DNA of 64,000 bases from Sediminitomix flava. Lineage in GTDB: Bacteria > Bacteroidota > Bacteroidia > Cytophagales > Flammeovirgaceae. Below the pieces are notes generated by a model. It searched no databases, was not told the origin of the DNA, and was given only the letters and a program-made list of their open reading frames with translations. The stretch lies in assembly GCF_003149185.1 (NCBI RefSeq), contig NZ_QGDO01000003.1:826379-890378 (forward strand). The letters are read 5' to 3'. Shown piece after piece: positions 15,462-25,200 of the stretch (position 1 is its first letter; each line of letters begins with the position of its first letter). Position numbers and translations under genes: made by a program.

Positions 15462-18077
15462 ATGATGGATGCAAAAACGATAAGAAAGACTTTTCTTGAG
15501 TTTTTTAAGAGCAAAGGACACGAGATCGTTCCTTCTGCACCCTTGGTAGTTAAAAACGACCCTACGTTGATGTTCACAAACGCAGGGATGAACCAATTCA
15601 AAGATTATTTCCTAGGAAATAAGACCGCGGAAGCCCCAAGAGTGGCCGATACGCAAAAATGTTTGAGGGTTTCTGGTAAACACAATGATTTGGAAGAGGT
15701 GGGTATCGATACATACCACCATACAATGTTCGAAATGCTAGGAAACTGGTCTTTCGGAGATTATTTCAAAAAAGATGCAATTGATTGGGCTTGGGAACTT
15801 CTTACCGAAGTTTATAAACTTCCTAAAGATCGTTTGTATGTTACAGTCTTTGAAGGAGATGCTGGTGATGGTCTAGAAATGGATCAAGAAGCGGCTGATT
15901 TCTGGAAAGTACATATCGATGAAGATAGAATTATCCCTGCCTCTAAAAAAGATAACTTCTGGGAAATGGGAGATCAAGGACCATGTGGTCCATGTTCTGA
16001 GATTCACATTGACCTTCGTAGCGATGAGGAAAGAGCTAAAGTATCGGGTAAATCTCTAGTAAATGAGGATGATCCTCTAGTAGTAGAGATTTGGAACTTG
16101 GTATTTATGCAATTTAACCGTAAGGCTGATGGTTCGTTGGAAACTCTTCCTGCACAACACGTGGATACAGGAATGGGCTTTGAGCGTTTGGCTATGGCTA
16201 TCCAAGGAAAAGAGTCGAACTATGATACGGACGTTTTCCAACCAATGATCCAAGACTTGGCGAAAAAGTCGGGTAAAACTTATGGAACTGATGAGAAAAC
16301 AGATATTGCTATTCGTGTAATTTCTGATCACATCAGAGCGATTACATTTGCGATTGCAGATGGACAGCTTCCTTCAAACAATAAAGCAGGATATGTAATC
16401 CGTCGTATTTTGCGTCGTGCAGTTCGTTACGGATATACGTTCCTAGGTTTTGAGAAAGCTTTCATGTATGAATTGGTAGATATTCTTTCTGATCAATTTG
16501 ATGAAATCTTCCCTGAGGTAGTTAACCAAAAAGAATTTATCAAGAAAGTAGTTCGCCAAGAGGAAGAGAACTTCTTAAGAACTTTGGACAACGGTCTGAA
16601 GATCATCGAGAAATTCATGGCGGATAATGCAGCTACAAAAGAAATAAAAGGAGCAGAGGCATTCTCGCTTTCTGATACTTATGGTTTTCCTCTTGATCTT
16701 ACTGAATTGATCGCTCGTGAAAATGGCTATGGTGTAGACATTGAAGGCTACAACAAAGCTATGCAAGAGCAAAAAGAGCGTGCAAGAGCCGCTTCAGCTT
16801 CTGACAAAGGAGACTGGATCACAGTAAACGAAGATGACGTTCAGTTTATCGGTTATGATAACCTAACTTCAGACGCTAAAATTCTTCGTTACCGTGAAGT
16901 AAGTGAGAAGAAGAAAACCTATTTCCAATTGGTATTGGACAATACTCCTTTCTATCCAGAAGGTGGTGGTCAAGTAGGTGATACAGGTTTGATTTTCTCT
17001 GGTGAGGAGAAAATTCCTGTTAAGAATACAGTGAAAGAGAATGACTTGATCATTCATATTGTAGACAAATTACCTTCTGACTTAGAGAAAGAAGTAAAAT
17101 GTGAAGTGAATGCTAAAAAACGTACGTTGAGTATGGCAAATCACTCGGCAACTCACTTGATGCACGCTGCTTTGAAAGAAGTATTGGGTGATCACGTAGC
17201 TCAGAAAGGTTCTTTGGTAAATGATAAATTGCTTCGTTTTGACTTCTCTCATTTTGCAAAAATGACAGATGAGGAGATCAGAAAAGTAGAGCAAATTGTA
17301 AACGAAAAAATCCGTGAGAACATCGTTTTAGATGAGCGTAGAAATATGCCAATCGAAGATGCGAAAGCAATGGGAGCTACAGCATTGTTCGGTGAGAAAT
17401 ACGGTGATTTCGTTCGTGTGATCTGTTTCGACCCTGAATATTCTATTGAACTTTGTGGTGGTACACACGTACAATCGACTGGTAACATTGGTCTATTCAA
17501 AATTACTGCTGAAACAGCAGTAGCAGCAGGTGTAAGACGTATCGAGGCGATCACTTCTGTAGCGGCTGAACAATACGTTGACGAGCAAGAGAAGCTTCTT
17601 GCAAGTGTAAAAGAGCTATTGAAAAATCCTAAGGATTTGACAAAGGCAATCGCTGACTTGATGGACGAGCGTACAAAACTTTCAAAAGAAGTTGAAACGC
17701 TTCGTAACAAAGAACTTCAAGCTTTGAAAGACAATCTTGTTGGACAAGTAGATGCAAAAGACGGTGTAAATGTATTGATTGCTAAAATTGCTGTTCCAAA
17801 TGCACAAGGTTTAAAACAATTAGCATTCGACTTGAAAGCTAAAGTTGACAACTTGTTCTTTGTAGCTGCTGCAGAAGTTGATGGTAAGCCTCAAGTTGCC
17901 GTAATGATTTCTGATAACCTTGTAGAAGAAAAAGGTTTGAATGCTGGACAGATCGTACGAGAGCTAGCAAAAGAGATCAAAGGTGGCGGAGGTGGCCAAC
18001 CTTTCTTCGCAACTGCGGGAGGTAAAGACATCACAGGATTGGATGCTGTTGTAGCAAAAGCACAAGAGATTATCTAG
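15462..18077 (+). CDS. alaS: alanyl-tRNA synthetase
   Basis: This 871-residue class II synthetase charges tRNA-Ala. The N-terminal catalytic core begins TIRKTFLEFFKSKGHEIVPS, with motif 2/3 blocks WEMGDQGPCGPCSEIH and HVDTGMGFERLAMA. The editing domain carries the zinc ligands HSATHLMH (about 560) and CGGTHV (about 665). The C-Ala domain ends the protein with KGGGGGQPFFATAGGK. Two ATGs in tandem (15462, 15465) are equivalent candidate starts; AAAGGAA lies about 10 bases upstream. The gene has an own terminator and no operon partner. Confidence 0.97.
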   Translation: MMDAKTIRKTFLEFFKSKGHEIVPSAPLVVKNDPTLMFTNAGMNQFKDYFLGNKTAEAPRVADTQKCLRVSGKHNDLEEVGIDTYHHTMFEMLGNWSFGDYFKKDAIDWAWELLTEVYKLPKDRLYVTVFEGDAGDGLEMDQEAADFWKVHIDEDRIIPASKKDNFWEMGDQGPCGPCSEIHIDLRSDEERAKVSGKSLVNEDDPLVVEIWNLVFMQFNRKADGSLETLPAQHVDTGMGFERLAMAIQGKESNYDTDVFQPMIQDLAKKSGKTYGTDEKTDIAIRVISDHIRAITFAIADGQLPSNNKAGYVIRRILRRAVRYGYTFLGFEKAFMYELVDILSDQFDEIFPEVVNQKEFIKKVVRQEEENFLRTLDNGLKIIEKFMADNAATKEIKGAEAFSLSDTYGFPLDLTELIARENGYGVDIEGYNKAMQEQKERARAASASDKGDWITVNEDDVQFIGYDNLTSDAKILRYREVSEKKKTYFQLVLDNTPFYPEGGGQVGDTGLIFSGEEKIPVKNTVKENDLIIHIVDKLPSDLEKEVKCEVNAKKRTLSMANHSATHLMHAALKEVLGDHVAQKGSLVNDKLLRFDFSHFAKMTDEEIRKVEQIVNEKIRENIVLDERRNMPIEDAKAMGATALFGEKYGDFVRVICFDPEYSIELCGGTHVQSTGNIGLFKITAETAVAAGVRRIEAITSVAAEQYVDEQEKLLASVKELLKNPKDLTKAIADLMDERTKLSKEVETLRNKELQALKDNLVGQVDAKDGVNVLIAKIAVPNAQGLKQLAFDLKAKVDNLFFVAAAEVDGKPQVAVMISDNLVEEKGLNAGQIVRELAKEIKGGGGGQPFFATAGGKDITGLDAVVAKAQEII

Positions 18078-18115
18078 TCACTGATCAATATAGATCATCC
18101 TTAAATTGAAAATAC

Positions 18116-18156
18116 AAAGGCAAATCTCGGTGCAATGTCATCAGATTTGCCTTTTT
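18116..18156 (+). terminator. intrinsic terminator after alaS
   Basis: A perfect 12-bp stem, 18116-18127 with 18143-18154, has a 15-base loop and a T run. An open frame that starts at 18106 runs through it, which is one reason to place the methyltransferase start downstream at 18250. Confidence 0.8.
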
Positions 18157-18249
18157 CATCTGTTATATTTGCAGAGTCTTTTAGTACACTTGAGTTTTAT
18201 TGAAGCTTTGCTTGGATCATGTGAATTCAATGAATTAGATAAGGAAAGT

Positions 18250-18894
18250 ATGAGCGAAGAACTAAGAAAAAAATTAGGGATAGACGAAAGTAAACCTGTT
18301 GATTGGTTTGAAAAACTCTATTCAGAATCTAGTGAAGAAGGAGAGGGTGTGCCTTGGGCAAATATGGATACTCATCCTTTGTTCAAAAGTTGGATTTCTG
18401 AAAATCCAATTTCTGGTATAGGAAAAACAGCTTTAGTTGTAGGTTGTGGAATGGGAGATGATGCCATAGAACTCGAAAATGCAGGTTTTGAAGTTACTGC
18501 ATTTGATGTTTCTCAGACTGCGATAGATTTCTGTAAGAAGAGATTTCCAAATTCAAGTGTGAATTTTGTACAAGCAGATTTATTGGAAGGAGTTTCTGAG
18601 TGGCATCACAAATTTGATTTTGTATTAGAGATATTTACCATCCAAGCACTTCCGCCAAAATATGAAGATACATTGATTCAAAATGTTTCTGATTTTGTGG
18701 CAAAAGAGGGACAACTGCTTGTGATTACTGAGGTTCAAGAAGAGAAAAGAGCTTATGAAAATGGACCTCCTTGGCTTTTAAATTCGGATTATATTCAATC
18801 ATTTGAAAAACGAGGCTTAAAGCAAATCTTTAACTCAAGTAATACAGAGGCTGAAATTGGTGATGAAATTCATTTAACTATATTTCAGAGATAA
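18250..18894 (+). CDS. class I SAM-dependent methyltransferase
   Basis: This 214-residue methyltransferase has a Rossmann core: motif I ALVVGCGMGDDAIELENAG (about 65), acidic motif II VTAFDVS (about 86), then DLLEGVSEWHHKFDFVLEIF. The PWANMDTHPLFKSWI stretch before motif I resembles the TPMT-like or Methyltransf_25 branch, so small-molecule methylation is more likely than RNA or protein, but the substrate is unknown. The frame is open 48 codons further upstream, through the alaS terminator; the ATG at 18250 follows AAGGAAAG and gives a normal N-terminus. Confidence 0.8.
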   Translation: MSEELRKKLGIDESKPVDWFEKLYSESSEEGEGVPWANMDTHPLFKSWISENPISGIGKTALVVGCGMGDDAIELENAGFEVTAFDVSQTAIDFCKKRFPNSSVNFVQADLLEGVSEWHHKFDFVLEIFTIQALPPKYEDTLIQNVSDFVAKEGQLLVITEVQEEKRAYENGPPWLLNSDYIQSFEKRGLKQIFNSSNTEAEIGDEIHLTIFQR

Positions 18895-18970
18895 GTCAAA
18901 CCAAGTGCTTAAAACTTCGTTTTTTTTAAACGAGTAAGAATAAAGATCAAAACATAAAGAATATATAACC

Positions 18971-19561
18971 ATGTTTACAGGGATTATTGAAACATTGGGT
19001 GAAGTCGTAAATATTACGAAAGATCAAGAAAATATTATCTTCCGTATCAAATCGGAAATCACTCCAGAGCTTAAAATTGATCAGAGTGTAGCGCATAACG
19101 GTGTTTGTCTGACAGTTACAAAAGTAGAAGGAGATGAACATGAGGTAGTAGCTATCCAAGAAACCTTAGATAAAACAAATTTGGGTGCTCTTGAGGCAGG
19201 TCACAAAATCAATATTGAACGTTGTACAGCAGCAAATGGGCGTTTTGATGGACATATTGTTCAAGGGCACGTAGATCAAACTGCTACATGTATTGCTATT
19301 GATGATGAACAAGGAAGTTGGAGATTTACTTTTGAGTATGATCCTACAGTAGGTAATTTCACGGTTCAAAAAGGTTCGATTACCGTAAATGGCGTAAGTT
19401 TGACTGTGGCAGGAGAAGATGAAGGAAAATTCTCGGTAGCAATTATTCCTTATACTTTTGAGCATACTACTTTCCACCAAATCAAAGTAGGAGATAAGAT
19501 CAACTTGGAGTTTGATATAATCGGAAAATACGTTCAGAAATTGTTTGAAAGAACAAAATAG
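18971..19561 (+). CDS. ribE: riboflavin synthase (alpha subunit)
   Basis: This 196-residue enzyme joins two 6,7-dimethyl-8-ribityllumazine molecules to make riboflavin. It is built of two lumazine-binding repeats. The first begins MFTGIIETLGEV with HNGVCLTVTKV; the second has GHIVQGHVDQTA and VNGVSLTVAGED. The length is typical. No FMN riboswitch is seen in the 76 bases upstream. Downstream, a hairpin at 19568-19586 separates it from a gene of unknown function. The other rib genes are not in the window. Confidence 0.95.
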   Translation: MFTGIIETLGEVVNITKDQENIIFRIKSEITPELKIDQSVAHNGVCLTVTKVEGDEHEVVAIQETLDKTNLGALEAGHKINIERCTAANGRFDGHIVQGHVDQTATCIAIDDEQGSWRFTFEYDPTVGNFTVQKGSITVNGVSLTVAGEDEGKFSVAIIPYTFEHTTFHQIKVGDKINLEFDIIGKYVQKLFERTK

Positions 19562-19567
19562 TAGTTG

Positions 19568-19609
19568 GGTACGGCTAGACCGTACCTTCTAGAATTTTTT
19601 AAGATTGAA
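19568..19609 (+). terminator. possible weak terminator after ribE
   Basis: A perfect 7-bp GC-containing stem, 19568-19574 with 19580-19586, has a 5-base loop. The T run comes only about ten bases later, so termination may be partial and the next gene may be co-transcribed. Confidence 0.45.
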
Positions 19610-19618
19610 ATAGAGAAG

Positions 19619-20821
19619 ATGGCAGAAATTCAGACAGTACCACAGCTTTTTAAAGAACTTGGAAACCCTAGAATGCGAAATTTGATTGATGTCGTATTTA
19701 GGTTCAAGTCCGTAAAATATGAATTGGTTGTTGATGCCGTAGACGGCGAAGAGAATCTAGTTTTAGGCGCGAAAGCTAAAAGCATTATTCAGATTGATGA
19801 AGATGAGAATGTGACACTGGACGAACGTCTGATTTCTTTCTTAGAAAATTTCTTGGAGATCAATGAAGATATCCAAAACTATGAGATTGACGAAGGGATT
19901 CGTTCCATCCAAAAGAATATCCGCCTTTATACGGTAGAAGAAGACTTCTTGGAAAAAAAGAATTACCGTATAAAAATCGAGAGACATCTCCGCAAAGTCG
20001 GCCGTGTAATCCGTAGAAATGCGACCATGCTTCGTCAGCAAGTCGAACTTGATTATAAAACGGCTGCAACTGCCGAAGTGAAAAAAATCAAGATTAAAGA
20101 TCACGATGAGAAAGCCCAAAAGCTTTTGACTCTTATTCATTCCATAGAAGAAATCTTAGATCACGATCCATTCTTTGTAGAAGATCAAGACGATCAGATG
20201 CACAATTTTATTGTTGATTTGCGTTTTGAATATCTCCGTATGGCTCGTACAAGTTTGGTCGAGCTGAGTCAAGAGATCGTTTCTTATATCAATAAAATCA
20301 ATAATCACGATCGTGTTTTCAAGAAGCTGATGAAAATCAAACGCTTGAAGGATTTGTATGAGTTAGAAAACCGAACAAATATTGAAGATATCTTTGCACA
20401 TGATCTTTCTTTATTCTTTGAGACTAAAGCAATTTTTGCTACAAAACCATCATTAGAGCTTTTGAGAACTGATGAAGGTTTGGACATTATTCAAGAAGTA
20501 GCAAATAAAAGGCAACACTTAGCAAGAGAGCGTAGTAAAGCAAATCTTGAAATAGATCTGGATGGCTTAGATACAGAACAGAAACTTGAGCAACGTATCA
20601 ACTTTGGAGAGATGAAGAAGAAGTTCAAAACTTCAGGGCAGGGACTTTATGATTTTGTCAAAGAATTTCCTTTTAAAGTTGAAACCTCTGACGAGGACAG
20701 AATTAAAATTTTCTGTAAAATGGCATTGATGTATGAGAATGAAATGAATTTTACAGGAGATGTTGTTAGAGATAAAATAGAAGGAAAGGAAACAGAAATC
20801 GCTGAAGTGTTAGCTATCTAA
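19619..20821 (+). CDS. uncharacterised 400-residue helical protein
   Basis: I do not recognise this family. The ATG at 19619 (MAEIQTVPQLFKELG) follows AGAGAAG; a GTG-type extension to 19565 would run through the hairpin after ribE and is unlikely. The protein is soluble, without signal peptide or membrane segment, and rich in long charged helices: residues about 100-200 (Glu/Lys/Arg-rich, including RIKIERHLRKVGRVIRRN) and a heptad-like stretch around 175-260. The start PRMRNLIDVVFRFKSVKYEL may form a small N-terminal domain. It follows ribE closely and may share its message. Coding is convincing because codon usage, length and intact frame match its neighbours. Confidence 0.75.
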   Translation: MAEIQTVPQLFKELGNPRMRNLIDVVFRFKSVKYELVVDAVDGEENLVLGAKAKSIIQIDEDENVTLDERLISFLENFLEINEDIQNYEIDEGIRSIQKNIRLYTVEEDFLEKKNYRIKIERHLRKVGRVIRRNATMLRQQVELDYKTAATAEVKKIKIKDHDEKAQKLLTLIHSIEEILDHDPFFVEDQDDQMHNFIVDLRFEYLRMARTSLVELSQEIVSYINKINNHDRVFKKLMKIKRLKDLYELENRTNIEDIFAHDLSLFFETKAIFATKPSLELLRTDEGLDIIQEVANKRQHLARERSKANLEIDLDGLDTEQKLEQRINFGEMKKKFKTSGQGLYDFVKEFPFKVETSDEDRIKIFCKMALMYENEMNFTGDVVRDKIEGKETEIAEVLAI

Positions 20822-21128
20822 TTATTCAAGGAAATTATTAATCAAATAATGAGAGAAGTTTATATTCAACTTAAGGGATAAACTTCTCTTTTGCATTTTT
20901 TAAGCTTTGGGTTAACTAGATGAAAATGAGCTGATTTATTATTAATAAGGATAAGAGACAATTTAAAATTACTTTCAGACAAGCTAGTGGCTTAGTTTTT
21001 GTATTTTTTCAGATTAAATGTAACAATTGTGAGAAGGGAATGTATCAAACTGTTTATTGACTTTCATTTATTAGATGTTTGAAATGGTACTCTTCAACTA
21101 AAGACTAAATCCTCGACTATCATTTTTG
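20822..21128. other. intergenic region upstream of the porP-like gene
   Basis: Apart from the terminator at 20852-20901, the region is AT-rich with no ORF. GATGTTTG at about 21074 is a one-mismatch -7 box without a well-spaced -33 box. I see no other signal. Confidence 0.35.
20852..20901 (+). terminator. intrinsic terminator
   Basis: A perfect 12-bp stem, 20852-20863 with 20878-20889, has a 14-base loop, then TTTGCATTTTTT. It ends the ribE-side transcript. Confidence 0.8.
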
Positions 21129-22220
21129 ATGAATTTATTGTGTAAGTATAACCTTAATCATTTTAAGGGTCTATCCCTTGTGCTTAAGATTTTACTCTCC
21201 TTACTGTGTTATTTTCAGAAGGTAGAAGTATGTGCACAAGATGTACAATTAACGCAGGCAAATGCCTCCCCATTATACTTAAATCCTGCACTTACAGGGT
21301 CTAATTATGATATGCGTGCTGCTGTATCGTACAGAAATCAGTGGGTAGGGCTTCCAGCTAATTTTCAAACTTATCTAGCATCATTCGATTACTTTCACGA
21401 AAAGTCTCGAATGTCTGTAGGTAGTTTAATTATTCAAGATCAAAGATTTGATTCTGGAAATAAACGACTTACAGAATTAAGTCTTATTTCATCGGCTTCA
21501 TATCTTTTAGAAATTAATAAAGACCTTCATTTAAGTGTAGGTCTGCAAGTCGGTGTTATTCAGGGCTCACTAGATTTTTATGGATTTATCTTCAGTGATC
21601 AATTAGATGACAAAGGTATTACTGGCCCTTCATTAGAAAACTTACCAAGTACAAATGTTTTTAATCCTGATGTCAATGCCGGTATATTACTTTTTAACAA
21701 ACAATACTGGTTTGGCTTTTCAGCTTATCACTTAACTACACCTAACATATCGTTTTTAAGCGAAGGAGGAATCACCAAGCCTATAAGATATAATCTTAAT
21801 GCAGGCTATGTCATCCCATTGAAATATAATAAACGTTATGGCGTGCCCAATCTCAAAAACTATAATGTAACTGTTACAGGACTTTACCAAAGAGAAGGTA
21901 ATGCTCAACAATTTACGATAGGAGGGTATTATACGAATATGCCTATCATCGTAGGTTTTTGGTATAGAGGTATGCCTTTCTTAAAAAATGCAAGTGATTA
22001 TGAACAGATAAATCATGATGCAGTTGCATTTCTTTTTGGTTTAAGAGTTAAAAAATTTCAATTCGGATATAGTTTCGATTACTCCTTATCAAAACTCCCT
22101 TCTGGGCAGTCGCTCTCCCATGAGATTTCTTTGGCATACCCTCTTCATTCGTATGATGAGAATCCGAAAAAGCCGAAGAAAAAGAAAACCAAAGTTATTT
22201 GTCCGTTACCAACTATCTAA
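21129..22220 (+). CDS. PorP/SprF family type IX secretion membrane protein
   Basis: This 363-residue outer-membrane protein has an N-terminal signal peptide (ending near VCAQD) followed by the PorP/SprF opening blocks: NASPLYLNPALTGSNYDMR and YRNQWVGLPANFQTYLASFD. The rest is a predicted beta-barrel with FNPDVNAGILLF and YHLTTPNISF. PorP/SprF proteins work with the T9SS, and in Bacteroidota paralogues are commonly encoded beside cargo with type B sorting domains, which they help export or anchor. That is the layout here: the giant type B protein begins 32 bases downstream. A Lys-rich tail (KKPKKKKTKV) ends the protein. The TTG at 21126 is an alternative start one codon earlier; ATG was preferred. 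Confidence 0.9.
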   Translation: MNLLCKYNLNHFKGLSLVLKILLSLLCYFQKVEVCAQDVQLTQANASPLYLNPALTGSNYDMRAAVSYRNQWVGLPANFQTYLASFDYFHEKSRMSVGSLIIQDQRFDSGNKRLTELSLISSASYLLEINKDLHLSVGLQVGVIQGSLDFYGFIFSDQLDDKGITGPSLENLPSTNVFNPDVNAGILLFNKQYWFGFSAYHLTTPNISFLSEGGITKPIRYNLNAGYVIPLKYNKRYGVPNLKNYNVTVTGLYQREGNAQQFTIGGYYTNMPIIVGFWYRGMPFLKNASDYEQINHDAVAFLFGLRVKKFQFGYSFDYSLSKLPSGQSLSHEISLAYPLHSYDENPKKPKKKKTKVICPLPTI

Positions 22221-22252
22221 TACATCACTTTAACGATTAGACTTTTGATGTC

Positions 22253-25200
22253 ATGAAGCTAAAACTAATACTTCTTTTAAGTTATTTCTTAAGTATTGCT
22301 TCAATTTCATTTGCAGTAGATTATAAAATTGTTGCAAATGGAAATGAAGTATCAGATGGTGATCTTATAGAAGATTGTACAGGATTGGCGGTTTCTTATG
22401 AAATTTCTCCAACTACAGGTATCGATTCTTATGCTTGGGATTTAGGAAATTCAACAACAAGTACGAAAGCCGATCCAGGAACTATTTATGATAAAGTTGG
22501 AAGCTATTCTGTTTCTGTGATTTTGTACCTTAGTGATGGTAGTACACAGACAATTTCAGCCTCAAACCTAATTGAGGTTAAGGAAAAACCGGATGTAGAG
22601 TTAGTATTGAGTAAGAGTTCAGTATGTAAGGATGAAGTAGTGACATTTTCACATACTGAAGCATTAGGTACGTACGGCTCTATAAAATATATTATTAATG
22701 GAACTACATATGCCCCTAATTCTGGAGAGTACTTTGAATATACTGCAAGTCAGATAGGTACTTTCGATGTGGTATTGGATGTTTCCTTACCTACAGGTTG
22801 TTCCAATCAATCAAGACAGACGCTAGTCGTTAAAGAAGATTTTACTGTAGACTTTACTTCTGGAGGAAGTACAGTTTCAAAATTCATTACTTGTGATAAT
22901 TCAAAAGAGCTATCTTTTACGGCTGAAACAAGTCGAGTTTTAGATAATCCCATTTATGAATGGTCCATAAATGGAAGCCTAATTCCAAATTCAGATACGC
23001 AGACTTTTACTTATACTTTTACAAATTCGCCCGATTCTGAATATGAAGTAGAAGTAGGTGTTTATGATGGCGATTGTTATAAGGTTTCAGCTACAAAAAC
23101 TGTTATTGAGTTCATAGATTTTGATGATGCTTTTACGGTGTCTCAATTAAGTGAAGATTGTAATTCAATAAGATATCGATTCACTCCTAAAGCAAATCTA
23201 TTAGGTGAAAGTGGTAACTTTAGATGGGATTTTGGTAATGGAACTCAAAATGTCAGTACACTCAATTCAAGGACAAGAACATATACCAAAGGAGCTTCCG
23301 CTCAGAATATTACAGTTTCATTGACAAATAGAGATGATAATACTTGTTCTTTTAGTGAGACAGTTACCATTCCTGAAGAGAATACAGGAGCTTTTGTGCT
23401 TGATGAAAATAGCTTTTGTACTATTCCTGCGACAACAACTGTAACTAGTTTAAACCCTGTTCCTGATGGGGACTATGAATGGAATGTGATAGGAGATACA
23501 CAATCTAATTATCCAAATACCCCGAACCCAACATTTACATTCTCAAATTATGGGAACTATACAATTCAATTATTGGGCGATGGAGGTTGTTTACTACATG
23601 AAGAAAGTATTTTAGTCACAGAATTAGATATTTCTATTGACCTTTCAAATGCTTTTGCCTGTATCAATGATGAGTCTTCTACAACAAATGTACAGTTTGA
23701 TGCAATTGTAAATGGTACTGGTAATTATGCTTATAGCTGGGTGGTAAGGGACACATATAGGGGAACAACGGCAAATGTAGGTACAGCTCAGTCCGAAAAT
23801 ACGAATCTAACTTGGGGTAGCTATGAAATCGATCTTACTGTTAGAGATATTGACAATGATTGTGAGAATACAGTTACTGAAGAGTTCGAAGTTAGAGTTC
23901 GCCCAACAGTTGCTATAGGATTAGATAAAACTGAAATCTGTAATGGAGAAACTGTAACAGGAACCCCAACAGTTGATAACTTTGGTACGGCATATAATAA
24001 TTTCTTGACAGCTAAAGGAGAAACTATTCTTTTCGCTTGGGATTTTAATGGAGATGGAAACTTTGGCGATGCAAACCCTTACACGTATCAAAACTATCCT
24101 CCAACAACAATTGATGTCGGTTTATCTGCTTGGTATAGCTCTGGAGTCAATTGTAGTGCAGTTCCTGTAACTGAAGAATTAGAGATTAAAGCTCCACAAG
24201 CCATTTTTTCAATTTCTGCATTAGATATATGTGATCCAACACTTTTAGAAGTTACAAATAATTCTGACGAAGGAGTTGAGGTTGGAAATATTCAATATGA
24301 TTGGACTTTCGTGATTACAGAAATTGATGGTACTGTTACAAATTACACTTACCAAACATTTGATGTTAATCAAGATCCACTTGTAAATTTAAACATAGGA
24401 GCACTTTCTACAGGTCGAATTCCCGAAGGAGCACAGGTAGATATTACTTTAGATGCAAGCCTAGCTTCTACAGGCTGTTCTGATACCTACTCAGAAAGTA
24501 CGACAATGCTTATCACTCCTGAATTAAGGAATATTGTAGATCACGAGACTACGTGTTTAAATGTAGGTTTAGACTATACTTCTGAGCTTTATGACCCAAG
24601 TACTGTAATGACTTCAATTGAATGGAGGTATACACATTCAGATGGAACAATTTTCAGTTTAACTGGAGAAGATGTAAACTTTAATCCTACAAAGCTTGGA
24701 GAATATGACGTAGAGGTAATTTTAAGCTATGCTTCTTGTCCTCAGATTGTTTATACACTAAATGATTTAATGGTAAAAGGGATCGATTTTCAAATTGATG
24801 GTTTAAGTTCATTTTGTCATGATGAGATCCCAACAAATGATTCTATCAGTATCATTGTAAATGATATTTTTCCAGCAGATAGTACGTTTGAATATACCTG
24901 GACTTCAAATGATGCAACATTTACAGGAGTTGGTAAATCTGATTCTTTAACTAAAATAGCTTACTCTGATCTAGACCTCAGAGTCTTTACAGATCAGTCT
25001 ACAAGAAATCAGATTGACCTCCAATTGAGATTGATTGAAGGAACAGATACACTCTGTGCAGATCAAGGTAATCATGAAATTCTATTAACTAACCCCGAAC
25101 CTCTTGACTTTGATATCACTCATTCAGCTTATAATATACAATATCAGTATCGCTGTCGTGCTGATACAATACAAGTTAGAACACGTATAGATCATAGATT

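Noticed and set aside
16077-17710. Several minus-strand ORFs inside alaS, the longest 153 codons
   Set aside because: They lie opposite a highly conserved housekeeping gene and have no family features.
18106-18249. N-terminal extension of the methyltransferase
   Set aside because: It would run through the alaS terminator and gives a hydrophobic, non-family N-terminus.
18895-18970. FMN riboswitch before ribE
   Set aside because: The gap is 76 bases, too short, and no conserved RFN-element blocks are seen.
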